From positions 682,001 through 746,000 of the forward strand of contig NZ_JAQZZL010000001.1 of assembly GCF_028745505.1 (NCBI RefSeq): a DNA stretch of 64,000 nt. The letters are read 5' to 3'. Position 1 is the stretch's first letter; every line of letters begins with the position of its first letter. This DNA comes from Lentisphaera marina (GTDB lineage Bacteria > Verrucomicrobiota > Lentisphaeria > Lentisphaerales > Lentisphaeraceae). A program made the translations under genes and the position numbers. The notes beneath the pieces are model-generated. The model saw only the letters and a list, made by a program, of their open reading frames with translations, ran no database searches and was not told the origin of the DNA. Positions 19,132 to 27,163 of this stretch are shown here, in pieces.

Positions 19132-19250
19132 GGAAGGAGGGGAGACTCCGCAAGGAGTCTTCCCTACCCTTATTACTAGCTCCAGGTGTAAACGTGGGGC
19201 TAAATGATGTAATAAAAATCGCGTGCTTTTAGGTACACTAAACCCCAAAG

Positions 19251-20576
19251 TTATGGCTCAACAAAATCGTAGAGGAATAGAACGACTCCGATGTGAGAGC
19301 TATACCAAAATTGATTATAATCAAAGCCAACAACGATACGCTTATCGGGTTGCAAGTAATAGGTCGTGTAATTCGCCGTTTGCATGGCACGCTGAAGCAT
19401 AGTTTTGTCATTGCTCGCTTCAGCTAATTGCTTGAGCGTTGATGCCCAGTTGAGGCTGTGGATACCCATGACATAATTACATTGAAGTTGCTCGCGGATA
19501 CCTTCTGCGGGCTCAAAACCTTTGATTTTATCCATGAAGATCTCTTCAACCCATTCATTGAGTTCGAGAGCCAGTTCTAGGTAGTTATTATCCTCTGTGC
19601 GATTTTTCAAGAGATAACGAATGGTGTCGAGACAGTCATAATTCGTACGACCGTTTTTACTTTCTGGGATGTCTTCATAAAAGCCACGAAACTCTTTTGT
19701 TTTAATGGGGCCATTGATGAGCCAATTCCATGTTCTATCACGGCAGGATTTATACTGTTGATTATTGTTAATGGCATCGAGTTTTTCAAATAATTGCACG
19801 GCATAAATGACGCTGCTGGTGTATTCCTCGATGATTTTCTTTGTTTTGGGATCAACTCTAAAAGGCCAGGTGCCATTAGGTCTTTGATTATTTACGAGCG
19901 ATTTCGCAATCACTTTAGCAGCATTAAGAAAGCGCTCCTCCTTACTGGCATCGTACAAATCTATATAGCTTATGCCAAGTACGGCAGCTTTATCGGGCAT
20001 AATGCCGGATTTGTCGCGAAATCCACCGGGTTTTTTGTGTTCAAAAGTGCTGTAGGGCATGCCGGCATATGCCCAATCAGATGGCGTACTATTGGCAATA
20101 TTCCAGTCGCCTAAATTAATGGCCTCATCGAGAGCTCGCTGATCTTTGGTCGTCCGCCAGTATGTGAGAAAAGTTTTGATACTCAGAGCGTGATGAGCAG
20201 CTGGGTAGGAAGTGAATCGGTCAATGGCACGCGGAAATGGATAGCCGTTGTGTTGGAGATTTGAAAAGTAAATCCAGGGCATTTGGACTTTTCCGTCGTC
20301 ATCAATTAACGAGTCTTTAGGCCCCTTGAACCATTGTGGATGATCATCAAATATGAATGACATGCCCCTGTCAATAGTTTCCTGATAGCTTTGGAGTGGA
20401 AGTAGGAACCCCTTGGCGTCGCGTTTACGAGCTGCAACAACCATGTGCTTTTGCCACTTAAAAGTCTTGATCTGATCCCATCTTATATCGGAATGGTTTT
20501 GTTTATTGGCATGAGTGGATAATTGCGGAATTGATAAAAGGGCTGTAATGCCCAGTACCATAAATTTGATATTCAT
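19251..20576 (-). CDS. secreted alpha/alpha-barrel-like protein, possible polysaccharide-degrading enzyme
   Basis: This 441-residue protein has signal peptide MVLGITALLSIPQLSTHA. The body is almost all helical, with repeated aromatic and Gly-rich turns (PNGTWPFRVDPKTKK, TSSVIYAVQLFEKL, VMGIHSLNWASTLKQLAEAS) as in six-hairpin or alpha-toroid glycosidases and lyases. I cannot name a CAZy family or the catalytic residues. It ends only 78 bp from the group II intron. It sits 3' of the DUF1501 gene on the same strand with a 173-bp gap. Assignment to polysaccharide processing rests on fold impression and context. Confidence 0.6.
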   Translation of the reverse strand: MNIKFMVLGITALLSIPQLSTHANKQNHSDIRWDQIKTFKWQKHMVVAARKRDAKGFLLPLQSYQETIDRGMSFIFDDHPQWFKGPKDSLIDDDGKVQMPWIYFSNLQHNGYPFPRAIDRFTSYPAAHHALSIKTFLTYWRTTKDQRALDEAINLGDWNIANSTPSDWAYAGMPYSTFEHKKPGGFRDKSGIMPDKAAVLGISYIDLYDASKEERFLNAAKVIAKSLVNNQRPNGTWPFRVDPKTKKIIEEYTSSVIYAVQLFEKLDAINNNQQYKSCRDRTWNWLINGPIKTKEFRGFYEDIPESKNGRTNYDCLDTIRYLLKNRTEDNNYLELALELNEWVEEIFMDKIKGFEPAEGIREQLQCNYVMGIHSLNWASTLKQLAEASNDKTMLQRAMQTANYTTYYLQPDKRIVVGFDYNQFWYSSHIGVVLFLYDFVEP

Positions 20577-20749
20577 AATGACCTCTTAAATGATGAACTG
20601 TAATTGATCTCATAAGGTGGATACACTTACTTAGCCATTTATTACTGTCGCAAGCGCCAAAATGACTGTCCTATTCTATATTTTGACGGGATGCGTCAAA
20701 AACAGGGGTGATCAAACTTATAGGAATGGATGTGATTTTTACATTTAAA

Positions 20750-22180
20750 TTAAGCAATGATATCCTTAATGACGTGACCAAAGTCGCGGTCCAGACGCTT
20801 ATAACCTGGGACCTCCATTCGACGAGGGTCGAGGCCCATTTGATGGAGAATCGTCGCGTGCACATCGGTCACGTAGTGAGGTTTTTCGACGGCGTGGAAA
20901 CCCAATTCATCTGTTGAGCCGTGGACAATTCCCTTTTTGAGACCTCCACCGGCCATCCAGACACTGAAACCAAAGGGGTGGTGGTCGCGTCCATCGGCAC
21001 CTTGTGAACCGGGTGTACGGCCAAATTCCGTGGCAAAAACGACGATGGTGTCATCGAGTAAACCGCGTTGTTTAAGGTCTTTGATGAGCCCAGCAGTGGG
21101 CAAGTCCACTTGCTTAGATAGTTTAGTATGTCCCTTTTTAAGCCCGGAGTGATTATCCCAAGCACCGGCTGCACCATCGCCATGCATGATTTGAATGAAG
21201 CGAACACCCCGTTCTGAAAAACGACGGGCGGCTAAGAGCTGCTGGCCGAATTCACGCGTTTCTGGGTAGTCTAAACCATAGAGCTTTCTAGTTTCCGAAG
21301 ATTCTTTTGTGAAGTCAATGATATTAGGAACGGCTTCCTGCATGCGAAATGCCAGTTCATAGGATTTCATGCGAGCTTCCAAGGCGGGGTCCTTGGGGAA
21401 TTGTCTGGCAGCGAGCCGATTCATCTGATTCGTAAAAGAGAGTGCTTTTTGCTGATCTTTGCGGGAGAGATTATCAAAGGGCTTCGCATAGTTGAGGGGA
21501 TTCTTGGGATCGATTTTTAGGTTGATCGCATCGTAGGCCGGACCTAGATAATGCCCATCCTTTTTTTCAAAAAAGCGAGGGCCAACATTGATGAATTGAG
21601 GCAGATCCTGACTGAGAGGATTAAGGCCATAATTGATCCAAGCACCAATAGTTGGAACACGGGGGTCAAGGAAGTGTCGACCCGAGTGGAATTGAACCTG
21701 GGCACCATGATTATTATCGGTGGTCCACATGGAGCGAATAAATGCTATCTCATCGGCACAGCTACCAATGTTGGGGAACCAATCGCTGATTTCAACGCCC
21801 GCTTGGCCGTACTTCTTGAAACCCGTTTGCATGGGGTAGATTTTTTCGCGATTTTGACCATTAGCATCACCTTTAATGGGGACGCGTAGGTCCTTGAGAT
21901 TACTAGGATCTAAGACATGGGCAAAAGGACTTTCGCTAATGGATTTTCCCGCATACTTATTCAGCGCTGGCTTGGGGTCAAAGCTCTCCATTTGACTGAG
22001 TCCACCACGCATAAAGAGCCAAATAACTTTTTTAGCTTTGGGAGCAAAATGGGGAAGCCCGTCGGGGGGAGCATGAGCTTGGCTAGCGTTTAGGCCACCA
22101 CCTAGGGCCAAAGAACCGAGTCCTAGTGAAGAATGCTTGAGGAAAGAGCGTCGAGTACTGCTGTAGTTTGAATTTTTCAT
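20750..22180 (-). CDS. DUF1501 family secreted protein
   Basis: This 476-residue protein has a Tat-type signal (STRRSFLKHSSLGLGSLALGG). It has the usual DUF1501 motifs: KKVIWLFMRGGLSQMESFDPKP near the start, VQFHSGRHFLDPRVPTIGAWI in the middle, and VVFATEFGRTPGSQGADGRDHHPFGFSVWMAGGG near the end. The fold is related to alkaline phosphatase/sulfatase, and no enzyme activity is established for the family. Its start overlaps the PSD1 stop by 4 bp. This PSD1-DUF1501 pairing is standard in planctomycetes and lentisphaerae and suggests a joint extracytoplasmic role. Confidence 0.9.
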   Translation of the reverse strand: MKNSNYSSTRRSFLKHSSLGLGSLALGGGLNASQAHAPPDGLPHFAPKAKKVIWLFMRGGLSQMESFDPKPALNKYAGKSISESPFAHVLDPSNLKDLRVPIKGDANGQNREKIYPMQTGFKKYGQAGVEISDWFPNIGSCADEIAFIRSMWTTDNNHGAQVQFHSGRHFLDPRVPTIGAWINYGLNPLSQDLPQFINVGPRFFEKKDGHYLGPAYDAINLKIDPKNPLNYAKPFDNLSRKDQQKALSFTNQMNRLAARQFPKDPALEARMKSYELAFRMQEAVPNIIDFTKESSETRKLYGLDYPETREFGQQLLAARRFSERGVRFIQIMHGDGAAGAWDNHSGLKKGHTKLSKQVDLPTAGLIKDLKQRGLLDDTIVVFATEFGRTPGSQGADGRDHHPFGFSVWMAGGGLKKGIVHGSTDELGFHAVEKPHYVTDVHATILHQMGLDPRRMEVPGYKRLDRDFGHVIKDIIA

Positions 22181-25100
22181 CGGATCACCAAGAAGTCGTT
22201 AAGGTTTAAAAGGGAATGGATAAGGCCTCTGCGCTCTTTATTTTCCTGTAGGAAAATTAGGCAAAGTTCTAGTTCTTCGGGGGAGATTTCTTTACCGATA
22301 ATTTGATAATACGCTTGTCGGCAAAATTCGGCATTGCTGAGCTTTGAGTCAAATTTTTTACTAATGGCTTCGGCCGCTTCGATCGCAGTTTGACTATTCA
22401 TAAGTGCGAGGGCTTGTTGAGGCACAATACTTTCACTCCTGCGGTAACAGCTAAAGACGTCGGCATCATCAAAGGGTTCGAGAAACTGGGAACGTCCGTC
22501 ACGGGAGTGAAAAAAGTAGATACTTCGTCGCTTAGCACTGGGACTTGGAGTCAAAGTGGGCCCGCCCATTTTCAGTTCGAGTTTGCCACTCAGAGCTAAA
22601 ATACCATCTCGTAGGATTTGTGATTCCATTCGTCGTGGGTTCATGCGCCAGTAGTATTTGTTTTCTGGATCAGCAGATATTGTTGCGACATCTGCATTTA
22701 AGTTGGACGAGCTGCGTTGCCAGGCTTTTGATGAGAGCATGATTTTGTGAATGTGTTTCATGCTCCAATTGGATTCGATGAGCTCTACCGCCAAGTAATC
22801 CAGAAGGTCTTGGTGTAAGGGTTTTGGAGCCTGACGACCAAAGTCAAAAACAGTATCGACCAAGGGAGTTCCAAAATGCCTCATCCAAATGTGATTGATG
22901 GCGACGCGAGCAGTTAGTGGATGATCTCGGTGAATGAACCACTTGGCTAAGGCAGTGCGTCGTCCCGTACTGGTTTTGGGATATAGGGGTGAGTAGTCTT
23001 CGACTTTGTCCTTAGCAAGAATATGAGCCTTTAAACTCCCCTTAATAGAAGTATATGCGGGGTACTTCTTTTCCTTTAAAGCTTTTTTATCTTGCTCTAT
23101 ACTTTTAAGTATATGGGCTCTTTTTGCAGGATTAGCTTTGGCTAATTCGAATCTTGCTTTTGCGAGTTTGAGCTCGAGTTCCATACGTCCAGCTTTTGCG
23201 GCCTTATCTGACTTATTTTGACTAAACTTATCTTTGTCGGCAATGATGACACTTTCGAGTAAATCGAGTTCCATTTTGCTGATGTCGAGTTCCATTTTGG
23301 CAATCGTTTTTAAGTCCTGGTGAGCAATATCAATGGTTTTGTTCTTAGCAGTTTTGAGGACGAGTTGAGAATCGAGCTGACGGACGTCAATAGCATAAAA
23401 ATCTGCCGTTGAATCAAAAGAGAAGAGTTCAACTGAACCTGAATTACGGTGCGGAAGATTGTAGGTGATGAGGAGTTTCTCATTGAGGTAGACATTAGCC
23501 AGTTGATCCCGAACTTGAATCTTAAGACGATATTCCTCGTTGAGTTTGATGGGGATATTGGCCAGAGCATTTGGATATATGTGTTTGCCATTTACGATGT
23601 GGAAAAATTGAATTTTTGTTCCACCCGACCAAGCACTTGTATAAACGCCATGAGCTAAACTGCCGTCTTTATTCGCATCGAAGATGGCACCCGTAGATTT
23701 CCATGTCTTACCTCCAGTCGTTTGAAACTTTAAATTGAGTTCAAAGTCACGAGGATGAGCTTTTTTAGAACGTAGGTAATTGCGTTCCATTGTCGGTGTG
23801 ATATTTGAGAGTATCCCACCCTGATAACGCCAACCGGAGCCTTTCATATCCCATGTATCGGGGCGAGCCGTTTGGAATTGATCAGACAGTTCTGTAAACT
23901 CGATTAATTTTTGAGGTGCTTTTACAGGTGCATTGTTTTTGAGATCATCATATATTTTTTGAGCCTGCTGAATTTTTCCCTTAGCTTGTTTACGTAGTTG
24001 AACATGAACAAAACTTTTTGATCCAGGTGCCCAGGCGTCGAGAGGTAGCTGTACAGGCTTTGCGGACTCCGCAAAAGACCCCAGGAACTGCGGAACTGCA
24101 GAACTTATTTTCTTTCTTTTATGGGGTTTGTTTTCGTCTCCGCCTTTGTGGAGGTAGGTGGGAGTATCTAAATGTTCGTCATAGACACGCGGTAGGCCAC
24201 TTTGTTCATAATTGAGTGAATCAGGAAGCGCATCTGTTCGCACATGATAAGGTTCAAAAATAGCACGAAAATTATAGTAATCTGTATGATCAATGGGATC
24301 GTATTTGTGATCGTGACATTTGGCACAGTTCATTGTTAGTCCCATGAATGCTTTACCCGTATGTTCTATCACATTATCCAACCAAGTGGTTCGATTAAAT
24401 TTGTAGTAATTGCGAGCAAGAAAGCCAGTCGCCGCGATAGTTTTGGGCTCATTGGGAGCAATTTCATCAGCGGCGAGCATTTCAGTAATCATTTGATCGT
24501 AGCCTTTGTCTTCATTAAGGGAATTGACAATCCAATCACGCCAATGCCACAAGTGTTTCTGGCTATCGCGAAGTTCTTTGTCCAGTCCATACCAATCGCT
24601 GTAGCGCCACACATCCATCCAGTGGCGACCCCAGCGTTCGCCATATTGAGGGCTGGCAAGTAATTCCTCTGTAATTTCTTCTATAGATCGGGAATCTTTC
24701 ATTTGCTCCGGTGTAGGAGGCAGACCAATAAGATCGAAATAGAGACGACGAATCAGTAGGCTGCGTTCGCTAAGTCCCTGAGTTTTGAGTTTTTGATCAA
24801 TTTGCTTTTGCGCGAGATAAAAATCTACTGGGTTATGTCCGGCGGGGGGAATTGTCTCGGGCTTTTCAATTCTTTGGAATGACCAATGGTTTTTCGGATC
24901 ACTTTCGGCTTGCTCATTTTCTGGAGCGGGAGCTCCGGCTGCAATCCAGCTTTTTATGAAGTCGATTTCTTTCTTGCTTAGGGAGTGGCCTTCTGGGGGC
25001 ATTTTCTCGTCTTCCTCATCTGACTCGAGTCGAATAATGAGCTCATCATTATTAATCACGTCTCTTTCATGCATGAATTCAACCGTGTCCAAACGGAGCT

Positions 25101-25245
25101 TCCCCTTTTGTTTCAGTACACCATGACAAGCGAAACAGCGTTCTTTAAAAAGAGGTTTGATTTTATCGAGGTAGAGGTCTTTCTCATCTGCTGATAAAGA
25201 GATGCTGACAAGAGCTGAAACAAGGAATAAACGCAGCAAAATCAT
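22177..25245 (-). CDS. PSD1 / planctomycete cytochrome c protein (DUF1549, DUF1553) with inserted LamG-like domain
   Basis: This 1022-residue exported protein has a short signal peptide. A PSD1-type cytochrome motif C-F-A-C-H (residues 37-41) precedes KQKGKLRLD. DUF1549 follows (about 150-340; GERWGRHWMDVWRYSDWYGLD), with a second C-A-K-C-H near 305. An inserted LamG/DUF1080-like sandwich lies at about 455-640 (FELNLKFQTTGGKTWKSTGAIFD). The C-terminal DUF1553 runs from about 760 (RTALAKWFIHRDHPLTARVAINHIWMRHFG to QALALMNS). A Lys/Glu-rich coiled segment lies between them. It is translationally coupled to DUF1501 (4-bp overlap) and to the GntR regulator upstream (4-bp overlap). A haem-linked role in sugar catabolism is likely but unproven. 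Confidence 0.9.
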   Translation of the reverse strand: MILLRLFLVSALVSISLSADEKDLYLDKIKPLFKERCFACHGVLKQKGKLRLDTVEFMHERDVINNDELIIRLESDEEDEKMPPEGHSLSKKEIDFIKSWIAAGAPAPENEQAESDPKNHWSFQRIEKPETIPPAGHNPVDFYLAQKQIDQKLKTQGLSERSLLIRRLYFDLIGLPPTPEQMKDSRSIEEITEELLASPQYGERWGRHWMDVWRYSDWYGLDKELRDSQKHLWHWRDWIVNSLNEDKGYDQMITEMLAADEIAPNEPKTIAATGFLARNYYKFNRTTWLDNVIEHTGKAFMGLTMNCAKCHDHKYDPIDHTDYYNFRAIFEPYHVRTDALPDSLNYEQSGLPRVYDEHLDTPTYLHKGGDENKPHKRKKISSAVPQFLGSFAESAKPVQLPLDAWAPGSKSFVHVQLRKQAKGKIQQAQKIYDDLKNNAPVKAPQKLIEFTELSDQFQTARPDTWDMKGSGWRYQGGILSNITPTMERNYLRSKKAHPRDFELNLKFQTTGGKTWKSTGAIFDANKDGSLAHGVYTSAWSGGTKIQFFHIVNGKHIYPNALANIPIKLNEEYRLKIQVRDQLANVYLNEKLLITYNLPHRNSGSVELFSFDSTADFYAIDVRQLDSQLVLKTAKNKTIDIAHQDLKTIAKMELDISKMELDLLESVIIADKDKFSQNKSDKAAKAGRMELELKLAKARFELAKANPAKRAHILKSIEQDKKALKEKKYPAYTSIKGSLKAHILAKDKVEDYSPLYPKTSTGRRTALAKWFIHRDHPLTARVAINHIWMRHFGTPLVDTVFDFGRQAPKPLHQDLLDYLAVELIESNWSMKHIHKIMLSSKAWQRSSSNLNADVATISADPENKYYWRMNPRRMESQILRDGILALSGKLELKMGGPTLTPSPSAKRRSIYFFHSRDGRSQFLEPFDDADVFSCYRRSESIVPQQALALMNSQTAIEAAEAISKKFDSKLSNAEFCRQAYYQIIGKEISPEELELCLIFLQENKERRGLIHSLLNLNDFLVIR

Positions 25246-26105
25246 AGTGTCCCCAGCTTAGAGATTTCAAGGTTTTTTAGCACAGGGTGATTGTGGTGAA
25301 TATGATTGATCAATGCTTTGCGAGCCATCTTTTTGTCGCGCTTGAGTAGAGCATTTAGTATTTCATGGTGCTGCTCCACTGCCTGATTGGCGGCGTCGCG
25401 ATCTTCACCTTCCCATTCAAAGAGAATCTTAAAAAAAGCTTTGTGGCGATTGAAGAAATCTTTGATGTAGAAATTATCAGATTTTTCTACGAGATAATCA
25501 TGGAGGCGATTATCGATTTTGGGATGTTTGTCTGAGGATGTCGAAGCAATATTGCCTTCAAGTATTTCTTTCAGATCACAATCCACCATTTGATCCCAGG
25601 CTAGTTCCAGCGCTTTGAGTTCCATGACTTCGCGGACTTCGCAATAATTATTGAGATCCTTTTGAGTAAATGGGCGAACTCGCCACCCACGGCGAGGGAT
25701 GTGTTCTAGCAAACCTTGTCCGGCTAATTGTAGAAGGTGCTCTCTCATAGCTGAGCGACTAATATCGTATCTTTTGGCACCAGCTTCCTCTCTAATAAAT
25801 TCTTCAGAATTCCTAAGACTTAACTGTACAATATCTCGTAATACATCTTCGTAGGTATTTTTTAAAAAGCCAGCTTTTGATTTTCTTGATCTAGTTCCAA
25901 GCTGTGGGCTATTGATAGCCTCAAGTCGGCCATTAGGCAATTTTTTTAATAAGTCACGTTCAAGCAAGTTTGCGACAACAGCACGTATCGGAGTAGAACT
26001 ACTTTGGTAATATTCAGACAGAGCTGCAATGCTCATTTTACAGGGGATTTGTCCACGCTGTAATTGGGACGTCAAATCTTCTTCTATATGCTTACTTAGG
26101 CTCAT
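25242..26105 (-). CDS. FCD-type GntR regulator with two winged-helix regions
   Basis: In this 287-residue protein, residues 1-66 and 84-146 each look like a GntR winged helix (SIAALSEYYQSSSTPIRAVV, and EEAGAKRYDISRSAMREHL). The second leads into an FCD effector domain (about 150-275: EVREVMELKALELAW, FFNRHKAFFKILFEWEG, AVEQHHEILNALLKRD). One winged helix is usual. It is the first gene of the PSD1-DUF1501 operon and overlaps PSD1 by 4 bp. The palindrome TTGTCGACAA 45 bp upstream is a likely operator. The effector is probably a carboxylated sugar metabolite, by family habit. Confidence 0.88.
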   Translation of the reverse strand: MSLSKHIEEDLTSQLQRGQIPCKMSIAALSEYYQSSSTPIRAVVANLLERDLLKKLPNGRLEAINSPQLGTRSRKSKAGFLKNTYEDVLRDIVQLSLRNSEEFIREEAGAKRYDISRSAMREHLLQLAGQGLLEHIPRRGWRVRPFTQKDLNNYCEVREVMELKALELAWDQMVDCDLKEILEGNIASTSSDKHPKIDNRLHDYLVEKSDNFYIKDFFNRHKAFFKILFEWEGEDRDAANQAVEQHHEILNALLKRDKKMARKALINHIHHNHPVLKNLEISKLGTL

Positions 26106-26149
26106 AAATCATCTTCTCTTTATATCTTATTGTCCCCTATAACATGTTT

Positions 26150-26159
26150 TTGTCGACAA
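26150..26159. promoter_or_regulatory. candidate GntR operator
   Basis: TTGTCGACAA is a perfect 10-bp palindrome 45 bp before the start of the GntR gene. The flanks extend the symmetry loosely (CATGTTTT...ATGTTTCATG). It fits autoregulation; this is inferred from position. Confidence 0.45.
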
Positions 26160-26219
26160 TGTTTCATGGCTTAGTGATATTTATGTAGATTTGCCTATTT
26201 TCTTATATCAAATGCCAAA

Positions 26220-26259
26220 AAAGAACAAAAAAATGCAGGGGGACTAAGACCCTCTGCAT
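26220..26259 (-). terminator. rho-independent terminator after the hydrolase gene
   Basis: On the minus strand ATGCAG-A-GGG-loop-CCC-C-CTGCAT (26233-26259) forms a 9-bp stem with one mismatch and is followed by seven T and a second T-rich stretch. It lies 28 bp beyond the stop at 26287, where the sulfatase-hydrolase transcript should end. Confidence 0.8.
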
Positions 26260-26286
26260 GATGGATAAATGATTATTTGACTAGAG

Positions 26287-27141
26287 TTAAAAACCGAAAA
26301 CTTTTAGGGATTCATAGGCGCGATTGAGCCAGTCGCCTATATGGTCGTTTTTGCCGTCAAGAGTGGGGCGAGCACCAAAGCCATGGCCAACTTTTGCGTA
26401 GATATGCAGTTCTGCGGGGATATTCATGGTACGGAGCTTGTGGTAAACTGCGACTGAGTTCATGGGTGAATACTGATCGGTATCGCCATGAATGAAGCAC
26501 ATGGGCGGGGTTTTTGCGTCGAAGGCAAAGTCTTTCACCATGGTAGAGTTATTGCCTTTACCTTTGTTGGCGCCATTGGCGCCGTCTTCCAAAACATAAG
26601 CAGGGTAAACGGGCACGGCGTAATTGACGTGGCAGGGGAGCTTATCTAATTCATCAATGGCTTTGTATGAATTTGTTTGAGAAGTGGTGGAAGTCATGAG
26701 TGTGAGGTGACCACCTGCGGAGAACCCGAGTACGGCAATTTTCTCCGGATTGATCTGCCATTCTTTGGCTTTGCTACGAATGATGCGCACCGCGCGTTGG
26801 GCATCCTGCCAAGCCGCCATGTGTTTGGGAAGGCCTTTGGGACGAGGAACGCGGTATTTGAGAACGCAAGCAGTGATTCCCTTTTTATTAAAATATTCGG
26901 CAACGGGCCAGCCCTCGTGGCCAATTGCAAGACCATTGTAAGCACCACCTGGGAAAATGAGGATGATGGAATCGGATTTTTTTTCTTTTGGGGCAAAATA
27001 GAAAAGGCGGGGAGCTTTTTTGTCGTCTTTTTCATTGGGGGCAAACTTGGGCCAGAGTTTCATCTCTACTTTTTCGGAGGCGAATAATGAAAAGCAAAGT
27101 GTAAAAAGGGTGATTAAAAGACTTAATATAAATTTTTTCAT
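26287..27141 (-). CDS. secreted alpha/beta hydrolase, esterase-like
   Basis: I start this at 27141 (signal peptide KKFILSLLITLFTLCFSLFA), giving 284 residues. A longer frame to 27267 exists but overlaps the sulfatase and lacks a signal at its start. The oxyanion segment is IILIFPGGAYNGLA, the nucleophile elbow is GFSAGGH, the acid is in FIHGDTDQYSPM and the His in KVGHGFG. This set is typical of acetyl-xylan-esterase-like and BD-FAE-type carbohydrate esterases. It follows the large sulfatase by 22 bp in the same operon. Removal of acyl groups from a sulfated glycan is the likely job. Confidence 0.85.
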   Translation of the reverse strand: MKKFILSLLITLFTLCFSLFASEKVEMKLWPKFAPNEKDDKKAPRLFYFAPKEKKSDSIILIFPGGAYNGLAIGHEGWPVAEYFNKKGITACVLKYRVPRPKGLPKHMAAWQDAQRAVRIIRSKAKEWQINPEKIAVLGFSAGGHLTLMTSTTSQTNSYKAIDELDKLPCHVNYAVPVYPAYVLEDGANGANKGKGNNSTMVKDFAFDAKTPPMCFIHGDTDQYSPMNSVAVYHKLRTMNIPAELHIYAKVGHGFGARPTLDGKNDHIGDWLNRAYESLKVFGF

Positions 27142-27163
27142 GGGTAGGGAATTCCTAGCTTGC

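Larger units (their letters stand above)
17199..19173 (+). mobile_element. group II intron with reverse-transcriptase ORF
   Basis: A structured, ORF-free GC-rich region (about 17.2-17.75 kb, including GGAGTCAGAGCCCCCATAG) is followed by a maturase gene and a clear domain V and VI. The 3' end is placed after CTACCCTTAT by comparison with the usual end of such introns. The 5' boundary is only approximate, because a canonical GTGYG start is not obvious. The length is about 1.97 kb. It is inserted in intergenic DNA between the lipoprotein gene and the minus-strand genes that follow. Confidence 0.8.
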
